This document shows, in pieces, positions 29,014 to 38,253 of a stretch of 64,000 bases of DNA (within the stretch, counting starts at the first letter, position 1; every line of letters begins with the position of its first letter). The notes beneath the pieces are model-generated. The model did not search any database. It was not told the origin of the DNA and was given only the letters and a program-made list of their open reading frames with translations. Source of the stretch: ZC4RG29 sp964521255 (GTDB lineage: Bacteria > Bacteroidota > Bacteroidia > Cytophagales > Cyclobacteriaceae); contig CAZFRM010000006.1 in NCBI GenBank assembly GCA_964521255.1, positions 1-64,000 on the forward strand, read 5' to 3'. The position numbers and the translations under genes were made by a program.

Positions 29014-29086
29014 ATTACACAAAGGCCTCAAAGAAGCACAAAGTTACACGGAGGTATTTTCTTTGTGATTCTCTGCTTTCCTTAAC
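29014..29086. repeat. CACAAAG-type imperfect inverted repeat
   Basis: Words ACACAAAGG, CACAAAGTTACACGG and TTTCTTTGTGATTC form an imperfect stem; a related block is at about 12103-12145. It lies between the convergent Calx-beta and TraB/GumN genes. Confidence 0.45.
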
Positions 29087-29157
29087 TTAATAACATTGTT
29101 AGGGAGTTAGAGGGCGTGTGGATAAGATTGTAGAATTGCATAGAAGGGACAGAATAT

Positions 29158-30042
29158 TTATTTGGAAGACAAAGCCTTCACATTATACCCTTTCTCCCTC
29201 AACAACTTTATCAATCCCTTCTCCCCTGTAAAATGCAATGCCCCCACTGCAATGAACTGATTTCCTTTTGATAGAAAGTCCGGCAGCTTACCCATCCATT
29301 GCACATTGCGGTTATCCAGCAGGTAGGCTGTGTCACCGAATTGCTCCTCATATTTTTGGTAAAGCCTGAACAAACCATGAAGGTCCTCACGGATGTATAA
29401 ATTCAGCAGATCAGACTGCACTCCCGTGAGCTCTTTTTTCATTTTCACAAACTCCACCAATTGTTCTGCCTGTTTCTCAACAGGATCATGATCGAATATC
29501 AAACTGATCTGTTCTTCCATAGTTTCAAAAGTGCCAACGGGTTTATTCTTTTTCCTCATTGCTGTTGCAAAATAACTATCGAGGGGATGTCCACCGTATT
29601 GGTTAAGGCGGTCGCCATTTATTTTTTGATTATATGCTAACGTAAGCATGAGTGTAATAAATGTAGGTTTGAATTGCGCCATCATATCCATTGATGCTCC
29701 GGTGCTTTCCTGAACTTCTTTTGATACCAAGGCGTAATCTTTTTCATTCAGAAGGTCAGCTATTTTCTTATCAGGCATCACCATCAAAAACATCATCTTC
29801 ATCATCATCGATGAATCCAATTCAGTTTCAACAACAGCGCCATCGGCATTTTCGAAAGCAGCTTTTACCTTCGGGATGGTTTCCAGGTATCCGCTATTCA
29901 GTAAATGATAAGTACCAAAAAGAAAAGAGGGTTTCTGAAGTCCATTTCCTGAAACTTCCCAGAAAAGTGAATTTTCATTTTGCGCGTGAAGCTTTTCAGT
30001 TGTAACGATAATCAGGAAGACGAAAACAATTCGAACAAACAT
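29158..30042 (-). CDS. TraB/GumN family protein
   Basis: 294 residues with an N-terminal signal peptide (VRIVFVFLIIVTTEKLHAQ). The TraB/GumN fold is recognised by LFWEVSGNGLQKPSFLFGTYHLL (quoted in parts: SFLFGTYHLL), the ETELD acidic motif, and C-terminal FIAVGALHFTGEKGLIKLL. Conserved residues Gly-Thr-x-His and Gly-Ala-x-His are those proposed to form a metal-dependent hydrolase site in the wider TIKI/TraB clan. Substrate is unknown. It lies 11 bp downstream of the MORN-like gene, so the two probably form an operon. Confidence 0.88.
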   Translation of the reverse strand: MFVRIVFVFLIIVTTEKLHAQNENSLFWEVSGNGLQKPSFLFGTYHLLNSGYLETIPKVKAAFENADGAVVETELDSSMMMKMMFLMVMPDKKIADLLNEKDYALVSKEVQESTGASMDMMAQFKPTFITLMLTLAYNQKINGDRLNQYGGHPLDSYFATAMRKKNKPVGTFETMEEQISLIFDHDPVEKQAEQLVEFVKMKKELTGVQSDLLNLYIREDLHGLFRLYQKYEEQFGDTAYLLDNRNVQWMGKLPDFLSKGNQFIAVGALHFTGEKGLIKLLREKGYNVKALSSK

Positions 30043-30053
30043 ATCGTCTTTGA

Positions 30054-30869
30054 TTAATTCGCCATTTTATTGTTTCGATAGATTTCTTTCCCTTTATCGT
30101 TCCACTCTACTTTAACGTACGGTCTTAAGTTTTTTTCGAAAGGATCTTTAGGATAAGTTATAACCCGTTTACGTTTTCCATCCGGATAGTTTTCAATCCA
30201 GTCGCCAACACGGTAGTCCCACCGGTATTCACCGGCAACTGCTATTTTACCATTTTCGAAAAAACGATAGTAGAAACCCTCTTTCTCCCCATATTCAACA
30301 GGCGTTATCTCTCTCATTTTTTTGTATTGACCGGGATCGTAGTAGCTTACTAATGATTCTTTTGGCCAGCCACGATAATACTTTTCTTTATCAGACAACG
30401 TGCTATCACGGTTATACGACATCCACCGGCCATGCTTTGTGCCTTTATAAAATATTCCGCTCTCCAGTAAAATGTCGCCTTGCTTTTTTTGATAAGGTCC
30501 ATGAAGCAGCACGCCTTTCGCCGGATCGAATGTATTCGTCTTTCTTATTTCTCGTCTTGTGTAATCGTACCAATAAAGATCCCTTACAAAAGTTTGTGGT
30601 TTCTCCGGTGTTTTTAAGTAATAGAACAACTCATACGTTATTTTGTCACCAAAACCTTTCTTTGTAAAACCTTTTCTTGTCTTAATGCCATAATAAACTT
30701 TCTTCTTTGGCTTCTTTTTTTTCTTCGTATTGATGGGTTCCTCTTCTTTTTGGAAATCAAGACTAACAGGTGTATCAATAGTGAAACGATCTTCTTGAGG
30801 AGCACCCTCCTGTGCGAAAAGTGCCGTGTTGGACAGTAATAAAATTATTCCTAACCAGATCCTGTACAT
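30054..30869 (-). CDS. Secreted MORN-like repeat protein
   Basis: 271 residues with a signal peptide (IWLGIILLLSNTALFAQ). A very lysine-rich linker (KKKKKPKKK near residue 50) precedes several MORN-variant repeats: LHGPYQKKQGDILLESG, KGTKHGRWMSYNRDS, EKEGFYYRFFENGKIAVAGEY, VGDWIENYPDGKRK. Such repeats are common in Bacteroidota and often labelled YwqK-like antitoxin, but there is no toxin partner here. The neighbour TraB/GumN gene follows after 11 bp. Function unknown. Confidence 0.82.
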   Translation of the reverse strand: MYRIWLGIILLLSNTALFAQEGAPQEDRFTIDTPVSLDFQKEEEPINTKKKKKPKKKVYYGIKTRKGFTKKGFGDKITYELFYYLKTPEKPQTFVRDLYWYDYTRREIRKTNTFDPAKGVLLHGPYQKKQGDILLESGIFYKGTKHGRWMSYNRDSTLSDKEKYYRGWPKESLVSYYDPGQYKKMREITPVEYGEKEGFYYRFFENGKIAVAGEYRWDYRVGDWIENYPDGKRKRVITYPKDPFEKNLRPYVKVEWNDKGKEIYRNNKMAN

Positions 30870-30944
30870 AATGTTAATATGAACGCTGTTTCTTTTTGGA
30901 AAGTGTTTTAAAGTTAAGCATTTCTCACGGAGATAGTCAACGGT

Positions 30945-31024
30945 TTAGTTTCCCGCAGATATCGCTGATTGACGTAGAAAGCTTTTCATAACTTATCTGT
31001 GCACATCCGCGTAATCTGCTGGAC
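30945..31024. repeat. CCGCAGAT-type intergenic repeat
   Basis: An imperfect inverted repeat (CCCGCAGATATCGCTGATT to CGCGTAATCTGCTGG, 30947 to about 31021) related to the hairpin at 4167-4192. Downstream of htpG, no T-run. Confidence 0.4.
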
Positions 31025-31047
31025 AAAAAGTAAATGGGTTCTTTATA

Positions 31048-32946
31048 CTAAGAAACCAACTCTACACTTCTTTTTATAAAATTAGTCAGGTCTGCCCCGG
31101 TAAGCATGTTTTGCGAAAGCAATGCAAGGTCATAAGCTTGTTTTGCCAGCTTCACTTTTTGGTCTTCGTTTTCGGCTTTAATGATTTTCTGAACGATGGC
31201 ATGATTGGCATTTACTGAAACGTTATAGTTGTCGGGCATGCTTCCCATAAAGGCATACTGACCACCACCAAGCTTAGCCATATCTTTCATGCGTCGCATA
31301 AATTCAGTCATCGTGATAACAACGGGGAGTTCATCCGTCGCCATTGATTCCACAGCGATGGTCATGCTCTTGTTGTCAATTGCTTTTTCAAAAATTCCTT
31401 TTACTTGTTCTTGCTCATCTTTGCTAAGTATGCTTTCAAATTTTTCATCCTTGTCAATGAGCTTATCTGCCGTTTCACTATCAACGCGTTTGATGTGAGT
31501 CTTTTCTAATTTCTGTTCGAGTGTATTTATGAAATGATTATCGAGAACACCATCCAACACTAATACATCGTAACCTTTGTTCCTGGCAACCTGTATAAAA
31601 CTGTCCTGCTTGCCACGATCTGATGTATAAAGGAAAATAGCTTGCTTGTCCTTATCCGTTTGATTTGGTTTTACTTTTTCTGCGTACTCTTCCAGTGTGA
31701 AATATTTGCCATCGACATTTTTCAACAGTGTAAATTCTTTTGCGCGATCATAAAATTTTTCATCGCTGATTATTCCATACTTTACAAATATGTTTATGTC
31801 GTCCCACTTCTTTTCAAATTCAGTGCGGTCTTTCTTAAACATTTCCTGAAGCTTGTCGGCAACTTTTTTAGTGATGTGCTGGCTTATCTTCTTAACATTT
31901 GCATCACTCTGTAAATAGCTACGCGAAACGTTTAACGGAATATCCGGTGAATCCAGGATACCGTGTAGCAACATTAGAAAATCAGGAACTACATCTTTTA
32001 CCTCATCAGTAATAAAAACCTGGCGACTATAAAGTTGAATTTTATTTTTTTGAAGTTCGAAGTCGTTCTTCACTTTCGGAAAGTAAAGGATCCCGGTAAG
32101 TGTAAAAGGATAATCTACATTAAGGTGTATCCAGAACAAGGGGTCTTCAGAGAATGGGTAAAGCTCTTTGTAGAATTTTAAATAGTCTTCATCCGTAAGA
32201 TCACCAGGTGACTTTGTCCAAAGCGGTGAAGTATTGTTGATGATCCTGTCAACTGTTTCAGACTTATACTTTGGCTTGCCATCTTTGTCTTCACCATCAG
32301 GAATGCTTTTTTCTTCTGTACCAAACTTGATTGGTACCGGGAGAAACTTGCCGTATTTTTCAAGTATTCCTTTTATTCTCCATTCATCAAGAAATTCTTC
32401 CGAGTCTTTGTTAATGTGAAGAATAACATCTGTGCCACGCTCTTTTTTTGTTGTACTGTCAAGTTCAAACTCTGTTGATCCGTCACATATCCAGTGCGCC
32501 GCTTCTTTCTCTGAAGCGCTATAAGAACGTGAAATGATCTCCACTTTATCGGATACCATGAAAGCAGAATAGAAACCAAGGCCAAACTTTCCGATGATAT
32601 CTTTTCCGTCAGCTTTGTCTTTGAATTTTTCTACAAACTCTGCTGCCCCCGAAAAGGCGATCTGGTTAATGTATTTTTTTATTTCTTCACCGGTCATTCC
32701 GATTCCCTTATCGCTGACCGTTATAGTATTCTTCTTTTTATCAAAGCTTACTTCAATTGTGGTGTCGCCAATCTCTCCCTGGAATTCGCCAAGCGATGAA
32801 AGCTTTTTTAATTTCTGGGTTGCATCCACAGCATTTGAAACAAGCTCTCTTAAAAATATTTCGTGGTCGGAGTAAAGGAATTTTTTAATGATCGGAAAAA
32901 TGTTTTCCGTATGAATGGAAATGGTGCCTTTTTCTGTTGCTGCCAT
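31048..32946 (-). CDS. htpG: Chaperone protein HtpG (Hsp90)
   Basis: ATP-dependent cytoplasmic chaperone, 632 residues, normal bacterial length. The N-terminal GHKL ATPase domain has FLRELVSNAVDATQK (Glu and Asn of the ATP site), VSDKGIGMTGEE (DxGxG) and IIGKFGLGFYSAFMV (glycine-rich lid). The middle domain has the SRSYLQSDANVKK catalytic-loop arginine (…NVSRSYLQ…), and the C-terminal dimerisation domain follows. No charged eukaryotic linker or MEEVD tail. Single gene leftward; no heat-shock operator (CIRCE) is seen in its upstream gap. Confidence 0.97.
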   Translation of the reverse strand: MAATEKGTISIHTENIFPIIKKFLYSDHEIFLRELVSNAVDATQKLKKLSSLGEFQGEIGDTTIEVSFDKKKNTITVSDKGIGMTGEEIKKYINQIAFSGAAEFVEKFKDKADGKDIIGKFGLGFYSAFMVSDKVEIISRSYSASEKEAAHWICDGSTEFELDSTTKKERGTDVILHINKDSEEFLDEWRIKGILEKYGKFLPVPIKFGTEEKSIPDGEDKDGKPKYKSETVDRIINNTSPLWTKSPGDLTDEDYLKFYKELYPFSEDPLFWIHLNVDYPFTLTGILYFPKVKNDFELQKNKIQLYSRQVFITDEVKDVVPDFLMLLHGILDSPDIPLNVSRSYLQSDANVKKISQHITKKVADKLQEMFKKDRTEFEKKWDDINIFVKYGIISDEKFYDRAKEFTLLKNVDGKYFTLEEYAEKVKPNQTDKDKQAIFLYTSDRGKQDSFIQVARNKGYDVLVLDGVLDNHFINTLEQKLEKTHIKRVDSETADKLIDKDEKFESILSKDEQEQVKGIFEKAIDNKSMTIAVESMATDELPVVITMTEFMRRMKDMAKLGGGQYAFMGSMPDNYNVSVNANHAIVQKIIKAENEDQKVKLAKQAYDLALLSQNMLTGADLTNFIKRSVELVS

Positions 32947-33106
32947 GATTTAGATTTTTTAGTAGTAAAAATTAGCGAAAAGCCCTTTTCAAATATTATT
33001 CCACAAGGAATTGGACTGACAGAATGTCAAGGTTGTTGATGAACCGATGAACCAATTTGCTAAGCTACCAAATTGGTATATCGGCTAATTGATAATTGGT
33101 ACATTA

Positions 33107-33556
33107 TTACCTGAGCCGCTGGGAGTCTCTTACCAGTCTTTCGTCCCTGCGGATAAAGTAGTTTGCGATAAGGTTACAAATAACAGCCACTACCGGGAGA
33201 TACATTCCCAAGCCATAAGCGCCTCCTTGAAATTCCTTTACTAATTGCGTTGCAAAGTAGACGGAACTTCCAATAACACCCACAAGGAAAAGGGAGTTAA
33301 GAGCACCGAGCTTCATTTGAGTTACGCGGCTTTTGTATTTACGAATCTCGATTATAATGATTGTAATGGATGCTACTGAAAGGATTGCGGTTAAAGAAAA
33401 TGGCATATATTGATATGCACCTTTGCTCGAATAATAAAATGGTGTGAGTGTATTCAACTCTTCATTCCCCTGGAAGGACCATATTGGTTGAACTAAAGAG
33501 ATGAGAAGCGCCAGGGCTGCTATTACCAGAAATACAGTTTGAATTCTTTGCCACAT
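33107..33556 (-). CDS. DUF4293 family membrane protein
   Basis: 149 residues with four hydrophobic segments: VFLVIAALALLISLV, ILSVASITIIIIEI, NSLFLVGVIGSSVYF and VVAVICNLIANYFI. The start MWQRIQTVFL and end FIRRDERLVRDSQRLR match DUF4293, a Bacteroidota-specific family of unknown function. Its position beside truA, on the opposite strand, is the usual one for the family. Confidence 0.88.
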   Translation of the reverse strand: MWQRIQTVFLVIAALALLISLVQPIWSFQGNEELNTLTPFYYSSKGAYQYMPFSLTAILSVASITIIIIEIRKYKSRVTQMKLGALNSLFLVGVIGSSVYFATQLVKEFQGGAYGLGMYLPVVAVICNLIANYFIRRDERLVRDSQRLR

Positions 33557-33659
33557 AGGGGTGTTGGATTAACTTGCCGGTAAAGTTAGATTTAATTAGC
33601 CAATTAGCCAGTGAGTCAATTAGCGAATGAGGTGAGTTCCGGGCGTTCATTCACTAATC

Positions 33660-33745
33660 AATGTCGTTTAGTTAAGCTCCATAAACTCCTCTCCTTCGGA
33701 GAGGTAGGGTGAGGCCAAATGAATAAAGCTTAACTAAACGACATT
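33660..33745. repeat. 86-bp MITE-like element B with REP-like core
   Basis: Perfect 19-bp terminal inverted repeats AATGTCGTTTAGTTAAGCT (33660-33678 and 33727-33745). The interior holds a hairpin (CCTCTCC at 33688-33694, GGAGAGG at 33698-33704) followed by TAGGGTGAGGCCAAA. Length and core match element A (18260-18345), but the terminal repeats do not. Stretches of GCTAATTAGCC-like words lie on both sides (33590-33645, 33746-33785). It sits between the divergent DUF4293 and truA genes. Confidence 0.78.
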
Positions 33746-33790
33746 TATTCGGCTAATTGACAAATCCGCTAATTGGCTAATCTAAAAAGC

Positions 33791-34549
33791 ATGCGTTACT
33801 TTTTTGAAATAGCTTATCATGGAAAAAAATATGCCGGTTGGCAAAGTCAGGCGAATGCCACAGGCATCCAGTCTGTTGTTGAAGATGCGTTAACTAAAAT
33901 TTTAAGAACCACTGTTAAAATTGTTGGCAGTGGCCGCACCGATACAGGTGTACATTGTGAGCAACAGTTTTTCCATACCAACATTGAAAAAGAATTTGAC
34001 CGGCAGCATCTCATTGTAAAACTCAATTCTTTTTTGCCGGGCGACATAGTTATCAAATCAATTCATCCAGTAATACCTGATGCTCATGCACGGTATTCTG
34101 CAAGGGAGCGAACTTACAAATACAGAATAACGCTGTGTAAAAATCCTTTTCTAAACGGAATGGCACTACATTACTTTAAGTCCTGTAATATTCAAACCAT
34201 GAATGAGGCCGCATCGTTATTAGTCGGAGAACATGATTTTGCCAGTTTTAGTAAAGTGAAAACAGATGTAAATCATTTTCTTTGCGAAATAAAGTTAGCA
34301 CAGTGGAAAAAACAGAAGGATGAACTGATCTTTACCATCACTGCGAACCGATTCCTCCGCGGAATGGTTAGAGCAATCGTGGGAACATTATTGGAAGTGG
34401 GTGAGGGAAAACTTTCAATTCAGGAATTTCAAAATATCATTAAAAGCAAGGATAGAAAAAATGCCGGCGCCAATGTTGCACCCTATGGTCTATATTTAAT
34501 CGAAGTAAAATATCCGGCAAGTATTTTCTTAAAAGAGAAAAAGAAGTAA
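33791..34549 (+). CDS. truA: tRNA pseudouridine(38-40) synthase
   Basis: Converts uridines 38-40 of the tRNA anticodon arm to pseudouridine. 252 residues from ATG 33791; a TTG 18 bp upstream is possible but would lie in repeat-derived sequence. The catalytic aspartate is Asp51 in GSGRTDTGVH. The YSARERTYKYRI, HDFASFS and RFLRGMVRAIVGTLL motifs are all present. The stop codon directly abuts the ABC exporter's ATG, so the two are co-transcribed; this gene pair is common in Bacteroidota. Confidence 0.96.
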   Translation: MRYFFEIAYHGKKYAGWQSQANATGIQSVVEDALTKILRTTVKIVGSGRTDTGVHCEQQFFHTNIEKEFDRQHLIVKLNSFLPGDIVIKSIHPVIPDAHARYSARERTYKYRITLCKNPFLNGMALHYFKSCNIQTMNEAASLLVGEHDFASFSKVKTDVNHFLCEIKLAQWKKQKDELIFTITANRFLRGMVRAIVGTLLEVGEGKLSIQEFQNIIKSKDRKNAGANVAPYGLYLIEVKYPASIFLKEKKK

Positions 34550-36322
34550 ATGGAGAAGGAACAGGTCAGCAGCGGAAATATTATTGACTTCAAAGTCCTT
34601 GGCCGGTTGATGGCCTTTGTGAAGCCTTATAAGTTCCGGTTTGTGCTGGTTGTTTTTCTTACCGTTGCGCTTGGCATATTGGCTCCCCTAAGACCAATCC
34701 TTATTCAGTATACAATCGATAATGATGTTGCATTGGGCAATTATGAAGGCCTGGTGTTCATGATGATCATGCTTGTTGTTTTGCTTGTCATTCAGGCGAT
34801 CACCCAATATGTCCATACATATATTTCAGGTTGGCTGGGCCAGCAGGTAATTCGCGATATACGCGCGAAGCTTTATAAGCACATCGTAAACTTACGTCTT
34901 AAATTTTTTGACAGAACCCCTATTGGAAGATTAGTAACCCGAACAATTTCCGATGTGGAAACTTTGGCAGACGTTTTCAGTGAAGGCATTGCAGCTATGG
35001 CGGGTGATCTTTTACAGATCATATTTATTCTTGCTTTTATGTTTTACGAAGACTGGCGTCTTTCTCTCATCAGCCTTTCAACTATTCCGCTGCTGCTCTT
35101 AAGTACTTATGTTTTTAAAGAAAAAATTAAGGTTGCTTTTAATGATGTGCGCAATGCAGTATCAAATCTTAATTCCTTTGTTCAGGAGCATATCACAGGA
35201 ATGAATATCGTGCAGGTGTTTGCCAGTGAGAAACACGAGTTTGAAAAATTCAAAAGTATTAATAATGACCATAGACAAGCTAACTTACGGTCTGTGCTTT
35301 ATTATTCAGTTTACTATCCTGTAGCTGAAATTATTGCGGCTGCAGGAATTGGATTATTGGTATGGTACGGTGCAAAGGGCGCAATGAATGCCGAGTTAAC
35401 GGGTATAACTATTGGTAAGCTCATAGCATTCATCATGTACATTCAAATGTTCTTCCGGCCTATCCGGATGATTGCTGATCGTTACAATACGCTTCAGATG
35501 GGAATTGTAAGTTCGTCAAGAATTATTAACCTGCTGGAGAACAATGATCATGTTCAGGAAACGGGCACATATAAACCGGATGTCATTAAAGGTGAAGTAA
35601 AGTTTGAGAATGTTTGGTTTGCTTATAACGATGAGGACTATGTGCTGAAAGATATTAGCATTGATATCAAAGCGGGAGAAACAATTGCATTGGTGGGGGC
35701 TACTGGCGCTGGTAAGTCTTCCATAATTAATTTACTTAACCGTTTCTATGAGATCAATAAAGGTAAGATAGAAGTAGATGGTGTTGATATCAATCAGTAT
35801 GATCTTGGATTCTTACGAAAGAATATTGGTGTTGTATTGCAGGATGTTTTTCTTTTCTCCGATACAATACTAAACAACATTACCATCGGCAATAAAGATG
35901 TAACAGAAGAAATGGTATGGCACGCGGCTGATTTAGTAGGGGCAAGAAAATTTATTGAACGCCTTCCTGGTCAGCTTTCTTATAATGTGATGGAACGTGG
36001 TTCAACTTTATCGGTAGGGCAACGTCAACTGATTTCATTTATTCGCGCCATGGTTTATGATCCGAAAATTCTTGTGCTGGATGAAGCAACTTCTTCCGTT
36101 GATCATGAGACAGAAGAAATGATTCAGCAAGCGATTGAAAAAATGATGTTTCATCGAACGTCAATTGTAATAGCGCATCGCCTTTCCACTATTCAAAAAG
36201 CAGACAAAATTCTTGTGCTCGACAGGGGCGAAATAAAAGAAGAAGGAAAGCATGATGAACTTCTTTCCCTGGAGGGTTATTATGCGCAACTCCACAAGAT
36301 GCAGTATAAAGAGTTCGTTTGA
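34550..36322 (+). CDS. ABC exporter, fused permease/ATPase (MsbA-like)
   Basis: 590-residue half-transporter: six transmembrane helices (about 30-330) and one nucleotide-binding domain. Walker A is GATGAGKSS with Lys389; the Q-loop is VLQDVFLFSDT; the signature is LSVGQRQ (the usual second Gly is Val); Walker B is ILVLDEATSSVD; the switch histidine is in IAHRLS. It acts as a homodimer or with another half-transporter. Substrate is unknown; lipid or peptide export is typical. It starts at the base after the truA stop codon. Confidence 0.95.
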   Translation: MEKEQVSSGNIIDFKVLGRLMAFVKPYKFRFVLVVFLTVALGILAPLRPILIQYTIDNDVALGNYEGLVFMMIMLVVLLVIQAITQYVHTYISGWLGQQVIRDIRAKLYKHIVNLRLKFFDRTPIGRLVTRTISDVETLADVFSEGIAAMAGDLLQIIFILAFMFYEDWRLSLISLSTIPLLLLSTYVFKEKIKVAFNDVRNAVSNLNSFVQEHITGMNIVQVFASEKHEFEKFKSINNDHRQANLRSVLYYSVYYPVAEIIAAAGIGLLVWYGAKGAMNAELTGITIGKLIAFIMYIQMFFRPIRMIADRYNTLQMGIVSSSRIINLLENNDHVQETGTYKPDVIKGEVKFENVWFAYNDEDYVLKDISIDIKAGETIALVGATGAGKSSIINLLNRFYEINKGKIEVDGVDINQYDLGFLRKNIGVVLQDVFLFSDTILNNITIGNKDVTEEMVWHAADLVGARKFIERLPGQLSYNVMERGSTLSVGQRQLISFIRAMVYDPKILVLDEATSSVDHETEEMIQQAIEKMMFHRTSIVIAHRLSTIQKADKILVLDRGEIKEEGKHDELLSLEGYYAQLHKMQYKEFV

Positions 36323-36391
36323 TCAACCAGTCGGCCAACGACCCCCCGAAATCGGATTCGAAGCCTGCAAAAGCCGTATATTTGCTATTCT

Positions 36392-37123
36392 ATGCGGTTG
36401 AAAAATGTGCTGATATTGTGTTTTCTGCTCAGTTTTTTACTGACTGAAAATTCTTATTCTCAAGATAAGAAGCCCCGCCGGACACATTCCGTAAGTAAAG
36501 GGACAAGCTTCAATAAGCGCTCAGCGAAAAGCATGTCAAAAATTGATTGTCCCCTTGATGATCCTTCACAATATCCTCTTCATGGTATAGGCATTAAACT
36601 GGGAGATCCTTTTGCTGTTACATACAAATTTTATCTGAGCGAACATTTCAGTATAGCATTGGATTTTGGTAAAGCAGCAAGTGGACTTTACAACCGCTAC
36701 TACCGGGAAAAATTTAATGAATATGTAGATGTTGATACGGCACAGGAAGGGAGAGTGAGTTACCTGACACACAAAGCAAACACTGACTGGGTGGGAGAGC
36801 TTAAATTCTTATGGCACTTTGATGTAAAAGGAATTACACCGGGATTAAAAATCTATTTTGGAATTGGCCCGGAAATTAAAAGCACTCAGCTTACCTATCA
36901 ATACATTTATAGCAGCAATAACAATGACAACATAAATCAGTTGGGCGAGTTTTATCGCAAGCGAACCACTTTTGGCCCGCAGTTGTCATTAGGTATTGAA
37001 TACTCTTATTTTCAAATACCCATTTCAGCATTTATGGAAGTGGAGCTCTTTAATGATGTATCCCTTGATCCCGGCTGGCGCAGGTTTGAAGGTGGCGCAG
37101 GTCTTCGTTATCTCTTCCGGTGA
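36392..37123 (+). CDS. Outer-membrane beta-barrel protein (paralogue 1)
   Basis: 243 residues with a signal peptide (LILCFLLSFLLTENSYSQ) and a basic, Ser-rich linker (about 26-55). The rest reads as alternating strands of a small outer-membrane barrel: HGIGIKLGDPFAVTYKFYL, FSIALDFGKAASGLY, GLKIYFGIGPEI, GPQLSLGIEYSYF, ending in LRYLFR. It is a paralogue of the protein at 37638-38219 (shared G-x-x-x-GDP-x-x-x-TYK-Y, W-x-G-x-x-K, FGP-x-x-x-G-x-EY-x-F). A TATATTTG -7-like box lies only 8 bp before the ATG. Function unknown. Confidence 0.8.
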   Translation: MRLKNVLILCFLLSFLLTENSYSQDKKPRRTHSVSKGTSFNKRSAKSMSKIDCPLDDPSQYPLHGIGIKLGDPFAVTYKFYLSEHFSIALDFGKAASGLYNRYYREKFNEYVDVDTAQEGRVSYLTHKANTDWVGELKFLWHFDVKGITPGLKIYFGIGPEIKSTQLTYQYIYSSNNNDNINQLGEFYRKRTTFGPQLSLGIEYSYFQIPISAFMEVELFNDVSLDPGWRRFEGGAGLRYLFR

Positions 37124-37194
37124 TTTTTCGATAGAACTCATCAGAAAAGTTTACTCCCATCGTTTAATAGTTTTCAATTGCATGCAGAGCCTGC

Positions 37195-37632
37195 TGAAGA
37201 ATAAATTTGACATGCCACTAAATCACTAAATCACAAAAATCTACAAACGAAAGATAAATTCANNNNNNNNNNNNNNNNNNNNNNNNNNNNNNNNNNNNNN
37301 NNNNNNNNNNNNNNNNNNNNNNNNNNNNNNNNNNNNNNNNNNNNNNNNNNNNNNNNNNNNNNTTCTCATAACTTTTGTGCTACTTAGTGTTTTGGTGCTT
37401 TAGTGGCATTAAGATGGAAGTAATTAAGGATTATCTGATAACTAACAACGACGGCTTTTTTTATTTCTTCAGTTTTGAAGAATAAATTTGACATGCCACT
37501 AAATCACAAAAGCACAAAAATCTATAAATGAAAGATAAATTCATTCTCATAACTTTTGTGCTACTTAGTGTTTTGGTGCTTTAGTGGCATTAAGATGGGA
37601 GTAATTAAGGATTATCTGATAACTAACAACGA
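37195..37632. repeat. Tandem 181-bp duplication interrupted by the scaffold gap
   Basis: Gene-free stretch 37124-37637. Bases 37195-37262 recur at 37476-37543, and 37363-37451 recur at 37544-37632 with one difference (GAAG/GGAG). The left flank joined straight to the right flank reproduces the second copy exactly. Each copy contains an imperfect inverted repeat starting TGCCACTAAATCAC and ending GTGCTTTAGTGGCA. After copy 1, 24 bases (37452-37475) equal the signal-peptide-coding bases 37666-37689 of the next gene, but 33 bases including its ATG are missing, so this is a decapitated gene relic. Confidence 0.85.
37263..37362. other. Scaffold gap (100 N)
   Basis: Exactly 100 N, the conventional unknown-size gap. 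Because the flanks abut in register with the intact repeat copy, the real gap may be nil, one or more 181-bp units, or a larger insertion including further barrel-protein copies. Confidence 0.98.
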
Positions 37633-37637
37633 TTAAC

Positions 37638-38219
37638 ATGTGGAAAAGAATTTCCCTTATCGTTACGGCTTTTTTTATTTCTTCAGTTTCATTTGCCCAA
37701 AAACAGGCAATAGGTTTGCGTGTAGGCGACCCGATAGGAGCTACATACAAGTATTACCGGGGAGATGGAAAAGCAATAGAATTTATTTTTGGAACAGCTT
37801 CACCAAACTGGCGGAAAAATTATTACGAAACATCATTCGACAAGTACAGCAAGTACGATGGCGATACCTATCAATCCCACAAGTTGAGTAATCCCGTTTA
37901 CATTCAGGCGCGATACCTTTTTCACAATCATTATCCTGTTGATGAAATGGAAGGCAAATTGGATTGGTATTGGGGAATTGGCACCATGTTGAAAATTGGA
38001 AAAGTAGAATACCGTTATGTAGATGGATCAGATGGTCTTTCCAAAACCGACAAAAGAAATAACCTGGATTTCGGCCCCGACGGAATTATTGGTGTTGAAT
38101 ACACATTCGAAGATATTCCCTTAAATGTTTTTGGTGAAATGAGTTTGCTCGTAGAACTTGTTGACCGGCCGTTTGCTTTACAGATTTATGGCGGTGTGGG
38201 AGCGAGGATTTTTTTCTAG
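37638..38219 (+). CDS. Outer-membrane beta-barrel protein (paralogue 2)
   Basis: 193 residues, signal peptide (ISLIVTAFFISSVSFA, cleavage before QKQ). Strand pattern and motifs match paralogue 1: IGLRVGDPIGATYKYY, AIEFIFGTASPNW, LDWYWGIGTMLKIG, DFGPDGIIGVEYTFE, ending in GVGARIFF with the terminal aromatic typical of barrel insertion. It lacks the basic linker of paralogue 1. Its upstream region is the duplicated 181-bp unit, so copy number here may vary. Confidence 0.82.
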   Translation: MWKRISLIVTAFFISSVSFAQKQAIGLRVGDPIGATYKYYRGDGKAIEFIFGTASPNWRKNYYETSFDKYSKYDGDTYQSHKLSNPVYIQARYLFHNHYPVDEMEGKLDWYWGIGTMLKIGKVEYRYVDGSDGLSKTDKRNNLDFGPDGIIGVEYTFEDIPLNVFGEMSLLVELVDRPFALQIYGGVGARIFF

Positions 38220-38253
38220 GAACAAAATATTGAGCAGGCAAACTTGAAACGAC

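Noticed and set aside
30054..30869. Calling the MORN-like gene an antitoxin
   Set aside because: It has a signal peptide and no toxin neighbour; the label comes only from repeat similarity.
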